A stretch of DNA of 64,000 nt from Botryosphaeria dothidea (taxonomy: Eukaryota > Ascomycota > Dothideomycetes > Botryosphaeriales > Botryosphaeriaceae). Below, piece by piece: positions 53,761 through 64,000 of this stretch. The position numbers were made by a program, and so were the translations under genes. Positions within the stretch are counted from its first letter, which is position 1, and the number at the start of each line of letters is the position of its first letter. The DNA lies in assembly GCA_011503125.2 (NCBI GenBank), contig WWBZ02000016.1, positions 1,736,001 through 1,800,000 of the forward strand, in the 5' to 3' direction. The notes below the pieces were generated by a model that saw only the letters and a program-made list of their open reading frames with translations, was not told the origin of the DNA and made no database searches.

Positions 53761-55374
53761 TTAATACGCATGCTGCGTCTCGAAAAACCCACTGATCAGC
53801 TCCACCTGCGCCTCGCTCGCCAACGGCCACGCCCCCCACCCATCCCCCAGCCGCATCGTCGCATTCTCCGCCAGATCGTTCGCCCTCCACTGCACCAACT
53901 CCCCCGCATACGACCCCCCCTCGTTCGGATCCCCCGTCTTGACGAAGTTCGCCCAGTACCCGTTCATCGTCCGCGCGATCGCAAAGTCGGCATCCTCCCA
54001 CGGCAGGTCCGTCCCGTACAGGTTGTCCAGAGCGTAGCAGATCTCGCTCTCGTGATACGCGCCCCGGTCCTGGCCGGGCGGCGCGTGGTCCCAGTAGTAC
54101 GTGTAGATCGGGCTCGTGGTCGGACTCGTGTCCCACGCGTCCGCGTACAGCGCGCTCGACACGAGCGAGGTGTCGCGGTAGTGCGCGTTGGAGGCCATGC
54201 CGGCCTGGGTGTCGTTGGCGGCCGGGTAGAGTTGGAGGAAGCGCTGGGCGGTGGCGTTGCCGTACTGGGCCTGCAGGTCGGCGACGTACTCGGCGACGGT
54301 GATGCTGATGGGCAGCTCGGCGCCGCTCTCGTCCTTGGTGTTGCCGGTGATGAGGGGCACGTCGTTGGCGGGCCCGTGCAGGAGCGTGTGCATGTACGTG
54401 GCGGGCAGGGCGTAGTAGTCGAGGACGGCGCCCCAGGAGCCGGTCGCGCTGTTGATCGTGTCGAGGGGCAGTTGGCGGGCTTCGGCGATGGTGGTGACGT
54501 TGAGGGCGGAGAGGAGGGTCGTGCCGGCGGCGAGCGCGGTGGACATGTTGCGGTAGTTTTCGGCGAGCGACGAGCAGAGCGGGTCGCGGGGGTAGCGGAT
54601 CCCGCTCTGGACGATGGCGCCTTTGATGAGGCCCTTGGTGAGCGGGCTGTTGACCATGTGGTAGGTGGCGGCGGAGCCGGCGGACTGCCCGGCGACGGTG
54701 ATCTGGTCCGGGTCGCCGCCGAAGGCGTCGATGTTCTCGTGCACCCATTTGAGCGCGGCGAATTCGTCGAGCATGCCCCAGTTGCCGGAGGCGTTGTGGC
54801 CCACCTCCTGCATCATCTCGGCGTTGAGGTCTGGGTGGGCCAGCCAGCCGATTGCACCGTCTCGCCGGTTGTAGTTGACGAAGACGATGCCTTGGGCTGC
54901 CATGCCTCCGCCGTCGAACAGCGGTTGCGCGGCTGAGCCACCAGCCGGATACGACCAGAGCATTACGGGCAGTTTGGTGTTTGTAGAGTTGGCAGACGTC
55001 CAGACGTTCAAGTTCAGGCAGTCTTCACTGGTGGTGGTATTGCCGGAGGTAGAAGCCTGTCGTTTAGCAGGACCGCCGAATCCGAGGCTCCCTTGAGGAC
55101 AAACATCACCGAACGCGTTGGCCTGGAGAGTCGCGTTCCATGCGGCACGCTTCTGTGGTGGGCGCCATCGATTGTTGCCGGAGGTGTCTGCGGCGAAGGG
55201 GATGCCTTTCCAAACAGTGATGTCCTTCCAGTTGGAGATGTTGTTGATCGGCTCGCTGTCGAATGCGGGAATGCCTTGGACCGGGCCGTATTTTGTCTGA
55301 ATGACCTCGTCGTACAGCGCTGCTGACGCTGCGTGGACAAACCCAACTGTTAAAACTGTGGACACAGCCTTCAT
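53761..55374 (-). CDS. Secreted type-B carboxylesterase
   Basis: One exon of 537 residues starts at the ATG at 55374. MKAVSTVLTVGFVHAASA is a clear signal peptide, with cleavage likely after AASA or SAA. Family blocks are YGPVQGIPAF, WKGIPFAA, EDCLNLNVW and the nucleophile elbow VAGQSAGSAATYHM. The acid lies in GNTKDESGAEL and the histidine in the AYHESEICYAL region. The oxyanion GGG motif is replaced by YPAGGSAAQ, still glycine-rich. Several NxS/T sites (NIS, NAT, NST, NMS, NVT) suggest N-glycosylation. The enzyme should hydrolyse short-chain or aromatic esters outside the cell, possibly of plant-cell-wall origin, which is inferred from the neighbouring secreted alpha-galactosidase. The open frame runs a little upstream, but the signal peptide fixes the start. 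Confidence 0.92.
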   Translation of the reverse strand: MKAVSTVLTVGFVHAASAALYDEVIQTKYGPVQGIPAFDSEPINNISNWKDITVWKGIPFAADTSGNNRWRPPQKRAAWNATLQANAFGDVCPQGSLGFGGPAKRQASTSGNTTTSEDCLNLNVWTSANSTNTKLPVMLWSYPAGGSAAQPLFDGGGMAAQGIVFVNYNRRDGAIGWLAHPDLNAEMMQEVGHNASGNWGMLDEFAALKWVHENIDAFGGDPDQITVAGQSAGSAATYHMVNSPLTKGLIKGAIVQSGIRYPRDPLCSSLAENYRNMSTALAAGTTLLSALNVTTIAEARQLPLDTINSATGSWGAVLDYYALPATYMHTLLHGPANDVPLITGNTKDESGAELPISITVAEYVADLQAQYGNATAQRFLQLYPAANDTQAGMASNAHYRDTSLVSSALYADAWDTSPTTSPIYTYYWDHAPPGQDRGAYHESEICYALDNLYGTDLPWEDADFAIARTMNGYWANFVKTGDPNEGGSYAGELVQWRANDLAENATMRLGDGWGAWPLASEAQVELISGFFETQHAY

Positions 55375-56135
55375 CTTGCAGGTTTCTTTAAAGAAAGTAG
55401 AGTTTGATCGCCGTACTCCATAAAACAATGGTACATGGACCTTTTTATATCTGCTTATGTCCGAGGCAAGCTCGGGGCCGATCAGGGATGTTCATATTTG
55501 TTTCCTGAGACGGCAGGTGTGACGACAACAGCTGACGACTTCAGGGTAGTCATAGCAGGTACAAGGAGCATCTGTGGTACGTTTGGCGGGATGTTTCATG
55601 CTCTCGATGGTGTGTTCTATGCAGGTTGACGGTCCGTGTTAATGAAACTATCGACGTTAGCCCTCAGGTAGAGGAGCGACTGTGGAATCCGAATACGCAT
55701 CCGTATCCGCTTGCTCGACAGCTCGAACGAACGGGCTTGCATACCCACACTGTTCTAGCCGAGATCGGCAGCGTCAAAATAAGGGGCGTGGGCTGCAAGT
55801 GAGGAAAGTGGTTTTCGAGACTGACGGGAGAAGAAATATGATCTCCTCCCTCAGCTTTGACAGACTAGGATCAGTCGAAGAAGCCGGCATTTGACATTTG
55901 ATAGTAGACGACCTGAGGTCTGACGGATAAGGAGAAGGGTTATCAACCCGTCACGATGTCTCAGAGAGACCTGCTGGAGCGATAGCTTCAAGTCGAAGCT
56001 ATGATCTTCTAGAAAGCGTGAGACATCACTTGAAAATAAAAACACCAAAGAAAATCAGGGTATAAAGATTAGATTGGCTCTGAAAGCATTCACACATACG
56101 GCATTATAGGTTCATTCCCCACGTTTCATCACCCA
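55375..56135. other. Intergenic, nothing recognised
   Basis: Promoter of the carboxylesterase and 3' region of the alpha-galactosidase, both on the minus strand. The right half is AT-richer. No frame is supported. Confidence 0.5.
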
Positions 56136-57684
56136 TTACAACTCATCTCTCTTCTTCAGGCTGCCGCCCACAGGTCTCAGCCTGAACAAGCCAATGCTGT
56201 GCCTGTCAACCTCAGCCTCCAGGGTACCACCAGGCTGCAGCTGGCCAATCTTCTGTCCAAACAAGGCGGTATGGTTCGCCGCAAGACCATCCGCATACGA
56301 CAACGCCGTAGCGTTGTACCTCGTCACGCTGTCCTCAGCGATAGCCGTCGCGTTGCCAGCCAAGATGGTGCTCGCCTCCTCCTCGGACATGCGGTTGGCC
56401 CAGAGGTCGTAGATGTCCCAGGTGGTGCTGAGCTCCTCCGGAGTCTTGTAGGCGCCGGCAGTCGCCTGGTCGAGGAAGATGTCGGTGATGCTGGCGTTCA
56501 TGGTGCGCGAGCTGTTACCTGTGTTGATGAGCGCGACGGCCGTGTCGCCGTTGTCGAGATCGCGCGTCCACAGCTGGATCTCGCCCATGCCGTCTGCGTC
56601 AACATCATCCACGTGGTAGCGCCAGACGCGCTTGGCGGCCGTGCCGGAAGGGTCCTGGTTGAGGGCGATGACGGCCGGGTTGGAGTAAATGGCGAGATTG
56701 GCCGGGGAGAGGGTTGGAATGTTGGTGCCGATGAGGAGGGGGGAGGACATCAGGGACCACATGGAGAAATGGACTACATATTCGGAGTCTGCGGGATAGC
56801 ACAAGGTTAGTCCTGAGTTCTGATGGAGATTTTGACTGGGTTGCGCGCTCACCCGACTGGCCACCGTTGCCAACCTCAAGCATGTCCATGTCGTTGAAAG
56901 CTCCCGGCTGGGTGCGGGAGACAATTGGGGCCATTTTGTTCAGGATGTTCATGACGGAGCAATGGAAACCGGGCCAATTGCACGGAGTATCAACACAGGG
57001 GCAGCGGGAGTCGGGGCGCTGGAAACTGTCGTAGATATCGCCGCTCATGCGGTAGCTGTTGGAAATGGTGTAGGCCCAGTCGTAGGGGTCGTCGTTGCCC
57101 CAATTGCAAAGGGAATAGACGATAGGGCGGCCGGTATTGTTCAGAGCCTTGCTCATAACGTTATAGCGGTCGAAGCTGAGCTTGGGAGTCCCGGATTGCC
57201 CTTGATTGTAGCAGTTATCATACTTAAGGTAATCCACACCCCAAGAGGCGAAGACGTCGGCGTCCTTTTGCTCGTAGCCCAGGCTGCCGGGATATTTGCC
57301 GCAGGTGAAGACGCCTGCCGAGCTATACATTCCATACTTCATGCCCAGGTCGTGGACGCGGTCGGCAACAGCCTTCATGCCGTTGGGAAACTTCTTGGGG
57401 TTGTGGACGAGGTAGCCGGAGTCATTGCGGCCGGCAGACCAGCAATCATCGAGCACGACGTAGTTATAACCCAAGTCGCGCAGGCCGTAGTCAACCATGG
57501 CCTGAGCGGTGTCGAGCAGGAGCTCCTCGGAGACGTCGCAATGGAAGGCATTCCAGTTGTTCCAGCCCATCTGAGGCACCAGGTTCAGGCCGTTGTAGGA
57601 GGTGGAACCGGGGATGACAACATCCTGGGCGTTGGCGGCGGCCAGAAGCGCGAGGAAGGCGGCGGACAACGATTGAGAGGCCAT
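56136..57684 (-). CDS. GH27 alpha-galactosidase with C-terminal RDEL
   Basis: Two exons, 57684-56853 and 56788-56136, give 494 residues. The signal peptide is MASQSLSAAFLALLAAANA. GH27 motifs follow: PQMGWNNWNAFHCDVSE, YNYVVLDDCWS, the nucleophile in VDYLKYDNC, and the acid/base in SYRMSGDI with DSFQRPDSRCP. Later come NDMDMLEVGNGG and WSLMSSPLLIGTNI. The enzyme removes alpha-1,6-galactose from oligosaccharides or galactomannan. The chain ends KKRDEL; the last four residues resemble the KDEL/HDEL ER-retrieval signal, which is odd for a glycosidase that would normally be exported. There is an in-frame upstream Met, but the signal peptide favours 57684. The upstream region has three CCCCGC (CreA-like) strings, consistent with glucose repression but not proof of it. 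Confidence 0.93.
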
Positions 57685-58907
57685 GGTGATGGTTCGGCGG
57701 CCAATGGCTCGGGAGTGAGGACTGAGGGGTGAGGTCGGTGACATTGCGCGTCAGCGGAGGCGGGCGGGAGCTTTATAGGACGGGCGGTGCGGGATATTGA
57801 GCCGTGGTCGCATTGGAATCAGGCGTCAGTAAGCGTGCGGCGTTGAGCGGGAAGCTTCCTGGATTTTGGGTGCAAATCACACGAGCCGCATGCCATTGAG
57901 GGCGCGGAGCGGGAGGTGCAGAGAGATTCTAGCCAGGGCGGGTAAAGACAGAGGTGAAGCGCGGAGATTGAGTCTCTTGGCTGCAGCGGCATGACGTCGC
58001 GAATGCGGGGTGCTGAGTAGGAGAAGAATCCTCCAGAGCTCGCCTGAATCCATTGATTCTGCTCTGCTTTCCAGTATTTTTCGGCCGAAGTCGGGGTTGA
58101 GCTGGAACCCAACTGTGTGCTCTGACTTTTGTTTTTGGTTGACTGACTTTTGTTTCCCTGTTGTGTTCCCCCCGCACCATCCGGTTCCGCACCCTCGCTC
58201 AGATCCTCTGCATCACTGCGGAAAAGCAAAACGCATATTCTGCGGCCTCTACACCTTGATGTTTCGAAACCCCACAACAGCCTGCACCCAGCACATTGGT
58301 CACTCCACGACCAACGCACCCAGGCACATACGTCCGCAAGACCTGCGCCAAGTAGACTCACCCCGCACCCGCGGCGAAATATGGATGGGGCCCCGCCATA
58401 ATTTCCCCGGTGTTGAGTGAGATTACTCCTCACCTTCTGCCGTGCCACCTCTCGCCACTGCTACCTACTCCGGACTCCTCGTGCCGTGCTCCGACAGTAG
58501 TACCACGCTTCCATCTCAACACACACCCTCTCAACCGTGGAACCCGATCGGACATTCAACCAATTGAGTATCGAAGTCACAGTCGCCCAAAAAAAAAAAA
58601 ATATCGGAGCGTGGAAGAGGCCCAAGCGCAGCTATCGGGGCTCTATCCTAATTTGATCCCTAAATCTTCTAGGCCTCTGGTCAGGCACCCATCTAGAAGC
58701 TGGCCTAAGAAATAATAGGCACCGTGACCCCTTTTTGATCTTTTCGATGCCGAAATCTTCCCACCGCTTCATCATCTGAGCCTCAGAAGTAAAATGCAAA
58801 TGCCGAACACACTAAAGCAATTGCCGACGTGGTGTGTGGTAAACAGGTCAATTTTTTCATCACAATACTTCCATCCTCCAACACCCTCTCCTCTCTCAAC
58901 ACATCCC
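57685..58907. promoter_or_regulatory. Upstream region of the alpha-galactosidase
   Basis: No gene is supported in 1.2 kb. CCCCGC, the reverse complement of the CreA consensus SYGGRG, occurs at 58170, 58361 and 58391, that is 0.5-0.7 kb before the start; the last overlaps a GGGGCCCC palindrome at 58387-58394. An A13 run is at 58589-58601. The six-base sites are short enough to arise by chance. Confidence 0.4.
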
Positions 58908-59702
58908 TCACGCCTTCCCCTCCGCCTTCTTCTTCACCATCAACTCGGCCCTCTCCCTCACCATCCCCGCCAACTCCCTCCCCACCTCGCTCTCCAAGCC
59001 CTCAAACCCCTCCGCCACGCCCTTCCGATCCCCCTCGGGCATCTCCTGGCTCACCTTCCACTTCCCGGCCATGTCCGTGATCTCCACCTCCACCCCGATG
59101 ATCGCCTTCTTCAACGCCTCCACGTACGGCCGCGGCGCGTCCTCCACGCTCCACGGCTCCTCGTACCCCATGACGCCCCGCTCCCCCATCTGCGACAGCT
59201 CGCCCACCTGCCTCTGGAGGAACGCGTCCGTCCGGGCGCTCTTGGCGTCGAAATAGACGCGCGCCCGCCCGTACACCTGCACCGCCGCGTAGTCCCACGT
59301 CGGCACGACTTTCCCCGTGCTCGGCTTCGTCTGCGCGTAGAAGCGGGGCGAGACGTAGTGGTGTGCGGGCGCCTGGAAGAGGACCAGGACGTCGTGCTCC
59401 AGCATGCCGGGCGCGCCGTCGTCGTCGGCGGCGGGATCCTCCCCTTTCCCCTTGAAGTGCTCGATCAGGGCTTGGGCCTGCGGGTTCGCGCGCGCCATGT
59501 GGCCGCGCAGGATGCCCAGCTCGGTGGCGGAGGACTCGTCGTCGGCGACGTCGAGCAGCCAGGGGATGTGGGTGCTCTGGAGGAAGGGGAAGGAGCGGGT
59601 GGGCGAGGCGATGGCGGTGGTGAGGACGCCGAGGGGGTGGGCGCGGAGGAAGGCGCGGAGGGTGGGGAGGTGGTGTTCGGCGTGGGGGGCGCGGAGGTGC
59701 AT
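58908..59702 (-). CDS. PaiB-like FMN-binding split-barrel protein
   Basis: One exon of 264 residues opens at the ATG at 59702 with MHLRAPHAEHHLPTLRAFLR. The FMN-binding split barrel of the PaiB (negative transcriptional regulator, PF04299) family is recognised by HPLGVLTTAI, IPWLLDVADD, LRGHMARANPQAQAL, VLVLFQAPAHHYVSPRFYAQ and VPTWDYAAVQVYGRARVYFD. KWKVSQEMPEGDRKGVAEGF is the usual ending. Bacterial relatives bind FMN and affect sporulation or protease genes; the fungal role is unknown and no DNA-binding domain is visible. A lysine-rich tail (MVKKKAEGKA) closes the chain. The extra upstream in-frame sequence is low-complexity and probably untranslated leader. Confidence 0.88.
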   Translation of the reverse strand: MHLRAPHAEHHLPTLRAFLRAHPLGVLTTAIASPTRSFPFLQSTHIPWLLDVADDESSATELGILRGHMARANPQAQALIEHFKGKGEDPAADDDGAPGMLEHDVLVLFQAPAHHYVSPRFYAQTKPSTGKVVPTWDYAAVQVYGRARVYFDAKSARTDAFLQRQVGELSQMGERGVMGYEEPWSVEDAPRPYVEALKKAIIGVEVEITDMAGKWKVSQEMPEGDRKGVAEGFEGLESEVGRELAGMVRERAELMVKKKAEGKA

Positions 59703-61272
59703 CTTTCGTGAGTTTTTTTTGTTTTTTTTCCTGTTCCTCCTCGTGTGGATGCGGTTCTGACGGGGTGTGGTTCGTCTTTCTTTTCGACTCTCTCTGGTAT
59801 CGTCCTTTTCGAAGCGTGTGGAGGCGCCTCGAGTCGGTGCTTCTTTGCTTTCCTCGATCGGTGGATGGCTTGCATTTTTATCTCCTCTGACGGCGGTCTC
59901 GATTGAACGGATTGCAGAAGTCCGGTTCTCCAAAAGTACAACTCCGATGACTCCTGTCAGCGTCTCCGCACTTTTGTCCAGAAGCAGTTCCAATAGAGCG
60001 AACGCAAGGCGTGTTCGATCGCCAAACAATCAGTCACGAGCTTGCGTGCGTCGTGGACGAGCAGTTTGGCAATGGGGCGGATGTCATTGGTCCAGTGAAC
60101 AGTCATATAGGCCGGTTATACCCGTTTTTTACTCCTTCCGGCAAGTCCATCCGAGCGATCAAGATCCATCTCCGCGGCAAGGCTTCTTCGGCTTTGCCCC
60201 GATCGAGTGATAGGCGTCAACGGCGGTCCCGGATCTGAGGGTAGATGACGGGATAGAATGGCGGCCCTTCCGATTGGACTGTGTTGCTTGCCTCATTCGG
60301 GAACGATGCGGCTGCCGCCCGGGGGTCTGGGAATCGTCGGGGGCCTCGTGGGCGGTCTTTGGGGATGGAAAGAGGTACGGTAACTGCTCAGAAATACAGG
60401 AAGAACAGCCAGGGAGTATTTGAGGCCGTGCGATCCGTAGAAGAAATCTTGTGCTGGGATGGCAAAGACTATCGACAGAGCCGATTAGTCTGCGCCTGGT
60501 TTCGCGTCGATTCTGCACCTCGCATTTGCAAGAATCATCGTCCCGGATGGAAGAAAATGAATGGACGTGAGGGAGCAAGATAGTGGGAGCGCATCTGAAG
60601 ACATAGTGTGCCTCGCAATCCATATTAAGCAAAGGCCTTGTAGCATTCCATTCCGTAACCTTGTTAGCCGAGGCAGGGAATTAGTTTCCAGACACGTAGA
60701 CTCGTATACCGTATTCCGTATTTAGAATTCCGCGATACGCCCATTCACCTCGGCATGTATCCATACGACGCAATCCCGACGACGTCCAGGTCTGTCCTGC
60801 AACGTCTTAAACACTTCCTCGAAGTATTCCCATTATTGATCAAATGCACAGCTCAAGATGCATCTTTCTTGTTGCTGGACTGCTCGCTATAGCCCTTAGG
60901 CCGTGGTGGCACTTAACAAGTGGTGAAACATCGAGGTCTAACATGGTTTCGTGGATGGATAATCATAGGGAGGTCATAGCCACAACTCATGTGGGCGGAA
61001 AACAAGGACTATGACGCTAGCCACAGGGAGAACTAAACTTATTGCATAGACCCTGACTCAGACAGGAATAAATGATGCACAGAAAGAATTCTCCGGGTCC
61101 CTCGCGCCAATTGAAACAACCATTCACTCCATCGTCGAACGTAGTCGTATCACGGAAACGTATGCGATTGGACGCGGCTTGCGCTCGGATTCTCTTAAAT
61201 ACACACATTGGTATCCCCAAGCCAAAACTATATGCAAAAGAAGCACACCATTCGCCGCAAAATGCAAATGGT
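59703..61272. other. Intergenic 1.6 kb, no gene seen
   Basis: The left 300 bases are T-rich leader of the PaiB-like gene. The rest has short frames on both strands without motif or splice support. No repeat or RNA gene was recognised. Confidence 0.5.
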
Positions 61273-63612
61273 TCAAGGCGGCGGTGTCATGGCTACGCCC
61301 ACTGAGGCATCTGCCGGGGTGCCGCCACTGCTTCCAACCGGCTGCCACCCCCATGCCTCTTCCAGCTGTGCTCTCGCCTTCGCCGTTGGCCAGCCATGGC
61401 GTTTTTCTGTCTGAAAAAGAAAATCGTAAAGTTTTCTTTGGTCTTCGAGGGCGGAGAAGCGGTCGCCGCCTGCAGTTCTCGGAAGCAGCGGATCAGTAAT
61501 CGAGAAGACATATACTCCAAACCACTCGGGAATGCGGCTCAAAGGATGACTTACATAAAGCGATGGCCATAGATGCGATCAGGCTTGCTGCCGGAGTAAA
61601 GGAATTGGACTGTGCAAGCCCGCACAAATTCCGAACGTCCATCTTTGCCTTCTCCTATCCACATATACCCGTTCAATATCCGCCGATAAAATTACAAGGG
61701 AGAAAGCACTTACGTCGACATCCGCAACTGCGCGCTTCCGCAGCGGACCCAGTTTTGGAATATTCGGGTCATGCACGACCAGCAGTAGGTGGGCCTCGAT
61801 GGTGTACGAATAGCCCATGACTTCAGCATCGCATCAGCACCGTCCAGCCTCCACGCAACAAGACCACCACTCACCATGCCAGTCCGCCTGAAACCTCACA
61901 TCCGGGAACAACTCGCCCTCCCGGCACTCCCAGCTGCCAAAAAACGGATCGAACCCGCTCGGCACGCACCGCCACCACCGCTCGTTCTCCTCCATCAGCG
62001 CCCTCCACAGCGCGGCCTGCTCCTCCTTGCCCTGCTGCCGGCCGTCGATCATCAGCGCCGCGTTCATGGCGGCGCCGCAGTGCGCGATGCTGCGCTCGCA
62101 CCACACGTGGTCCGGCGCGGGCGCGAACGCGTGCTCGACCGCGTACCCGCAGACGGCCGGGCTCATGCAGATGGGCTGCTGCGTCTGCGGCGCGATCCAC
62201 ACCTCCTGGCGGAAGGCGGACCAGTAGGCCGCGCGGCGCAGCCCCGTCGGCGGGTGGTCGGCGTGCATGGAGGAGGCGACCGAGATGATGGCCTGGCTGC
62301 CGGTGAGGTGGCCCTGGGTGTCGGAGCCGGTGACGTGGACTGCGCACGGAAAGAAGGTTAGTTTTTTGTTAGCATTCTGTTTGTCGCTAAAGCGCACGCG
62401 GAGCACGGGCCGAGTGGTGGTTTTATTGGGGTTCCGTGTCGGGGGAGGAGGGGGTTTTTCTCTGGGCACGAACCGTCCATTTCCTCCAGCATGCGGAGGA
62501 CGACCGTGGCGGCGAGGAGTGTCTCGTCCATGACGGCCTCAACGTCGCTGAGCGAGGGTATCAGGGTCTCGAGGCAGAGCTGGTAGTAGCGGTCGGCGAC
62601 GTAGGGGCTGTAGCCCGTTTTCCAGTGCATCATGCGCGCCGAGATGGCGAGGATGGCGTTGGCGAGCGTCTTGTTCGTGCGCGCGCGCTGCGGGACTTCG
62701 TAGCGGAAGAAGCGGTAGGGCTCGCAGAGGTCGAACTGGGGAAGTGTTCGGTCAGAGTGGTGTGCTGGGAATGCCGCGAATAGACTCACGAATGTGGAGA
62801 CATGGTCAAGGAAGTAGCGGAGGAGCATGGCCTCGTCCTCGGATGAAAGAGGCCATTGGTTGTTCAGCCACGACTGGCTGAGCTGGCTGGGGGAGGGTGC
62901 AATAGATATCGAAGGCTCTGGAATAACACGATGTTGAGAGCGACCAAGTTCTCGTAAGGCATCGTAAGTTGGAGAGGAGGCGTACGGCGACAGGCGGGTC
63001 CGATGATTGCTGAAGGGGGATATTGCGGACGGTGACGGAAAGCTGTGTTCCAAAGCCGGTGCGGCAGGCGTGGGGCTGTTGTCCACCTCGTGTAAGCTGG
63101 CCCGGGGAATCTCCTCAGACGGCGGCGGCGGCGGGGCTGCGAAGTCCGAAGGCTGCTGTGGCGGGGCAGGCTCGTCTTGTTCCTCCTGGCTGCTGTCGGC
63201 GTCTTCTATGCCATTGACCACGAGAGGGGTTTCATCGACGAAGTCAACTGTGGGGTGTCAGACGGACGATGGGCCGGGCGAGGCAATGGCGGGGCGGACC
63301 TTTTGGGGGGACGGGCAGCCATATCTGCTTTCGACCACTCTGGGTCGGGGTATGGAAGTGCCGAAACCTCCGTGGAGGCTCTCTCACGCAACGGCGGCCG
63401 GCACGCTCGCATTTCTTGCATTTGGGTAGGGTTTCGTCACCTGCGCACACCGTCAGCTGCTGCCGTGTCTGTGCAACGCCCGCTGGCCGCGAGCGGGACT
63501 ACGGCTTCTCCACACATTTGTAATGTCGTGCTCGACAATAGGTGCTGCAAGGGAGGGCGATCAGCGGGACTCTCCACCTCAGCGAGAACGGCAGCAGCAC
63601 TCACCACGACAT
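61273..63612 (-). CDS. Zn2Cys6 transcription factor, nine exons, 8-nt first coding exon
   Basis: The exons are 63612-63605, 63544-63516, 63440-63336, 63247-62790, 62735-62474, 62339-61875, 61820-61714, 61642-61555 and 61469-61273; they total exactly 573 codons. Two introns split the zinc cluster. After splicing the order is MS, CTYCRARHYKC, DETLPKC, KKCERAGRRC, with perfect C-x2-C-x6-C-x6-C-x2-C-x6-C spacing. Next is an S/P-rich linker, then the ARCA-like fungal regulatory domain: EDEAMLLRYFLDHVSTFFDL, YRFFRYEVPQRARTNKTLAN, YQLCLETLIPSL, DETLLAATVVLRMLEEMD, GLRRAAYWSAFRQEVW and HLLLVVHDPNIPKLG. The exon 3 donor (AGTG|GTCGAA) is the least certain splice, but phase and length support it. The target genes are unknown. 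The start is fixed by the cluster, because it begins two codons before the first cysteine. Confidence 0.88.
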
Positions 63613-64000
63613 AGTCGCCTGAGACGGAGGTCTGGGAGATTGGGGTCGAAGGTTGGGGCGGGTGTTACTTGCAGGGGCGACTTACTGTTTTGATTCTGCA
63701 TCGGGAATCTAGGCCCGCTCCCTGACGTGGGTGGCCCTGTGGGTCCCGAAATGCGGGGAAAGCCCTGCGGCGCCCGGACGGCCCTTCGGCTTCGACATGG
63801 CCCTCGAAGCATCACGTTTACCCTCGCCGCCATTGGACGATAAGGACCCGCATGCAGTCAAGAGCTCCGACCTCCAAGCTCCGTCCGCCACGTCTGGCAC
63901 CGTGGCTGAACTCGGCATCCTGCTGATGGGCCTGTGTATATATGCTCATCCAGTCTACACTCCTGTCGAACGCCATATCTCAAGCCCGTCCTTTCCATTC
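63613..64000. promoter_or_regulatory. Upstream region of the terminal Zn2Cys6 gene
   Basis: No other gene is supported. The region is pyrimidine-rich in the sense of the gene, with CCCCAACCTTCGACCCC, as usual for a fungal leader. GTGTATATATGCTC at about 63933-63946 contains a TATATA string on the plus strand (also readable on the minus). Confidence 0.5.

Noticed and set aside
58170..58396. Three CCCCGC strings as evidence that the alpha-galactosidase is CreA-repressed.
   Set aside because: The motif is too short to be significant alone; kept only as a remark.

Overview
The window reads as nuclear DNA of a filamentous ascomycete. Coding blocks are split by short GT-AG introns (mostly 43-75 nt, with CTAAC/CTGAC-like branch sites). 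The gene content is typical of a fungus: Zn2Cys6 and C2H2 regulators, P450s, a Baeyer-Villiger monooxygenase, a PNP-NACHT protein, GH27 and a CocE hydrolase. A Dothideomycete (for example Botryosphaeriales) is my inference from general gene style and was not tested. Exon models were built by hand from splice signals. Most were checked by confirming that the summed exon lengths are a multiple of three.

Layout. 0-10 kb: a rhodopsin-like membrane protein cut by the left edge, a gene-poor 3.5 kb, a small one-pass membrane protein convergent with an F-box protein, a decayed stretch with an AT-rich, repeat-bearing island, and a 5'-truncated zinc-type alcohol dehydrogenase. 10-25 kb: a block that looks like a catabolic or secondary-metabolite cluster without a backbone synthase. 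It holds a Zn2Cys6 regulator divergent from an alpha/beta-hydrolase esterase, a Baeyer-Villiger monooxygenase, an unrecognised ORF, a C2H2 regulator, a P450 and a DUF4185 protein. 25-38 kb: conserved, housekeeping-like DNA, with two very large disordered proteins in tandem and the Golgi SNARE Sed5. 38-50 kb: a damaged PNP-NACHT gene, a second P450, a small 2EXR/F-box-like protein, a CocE/NonD acyl esterase and a BCS1-like AAA ATPase. 51-64 kb: a peroxisomal acyl-CoA ligase, a secreted carboxylesterase, a GH27 alpha-galactosidase ending in RDEL, a PaiB-like FMN-binding protein and a nine-exon Zn2Cys6 regulator.

How the genes may work together. Alcohol dehydrogenase, Baeyer-Villiger monooxygenase and esterase form the classic alcohol to ketone to ester to acid-plus-alcohol sequence. 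Here all three lie within 8 kb, with a P450 and two regulators, although the dehydrogenase has lost its N-terminal half. This is the best candidate for an undescribed pathway. The main oddities are a 6-nt microexon, an 8-nt first coding exon, two introns with GC donors (one also lacking an AG acceptor), a frameshift in the C2H2 regulator, three lesions in the NACHT gene, and an ER-retrieval-like tail on a glycosidase. I found no tRNA, rRNA or CRISPR array.
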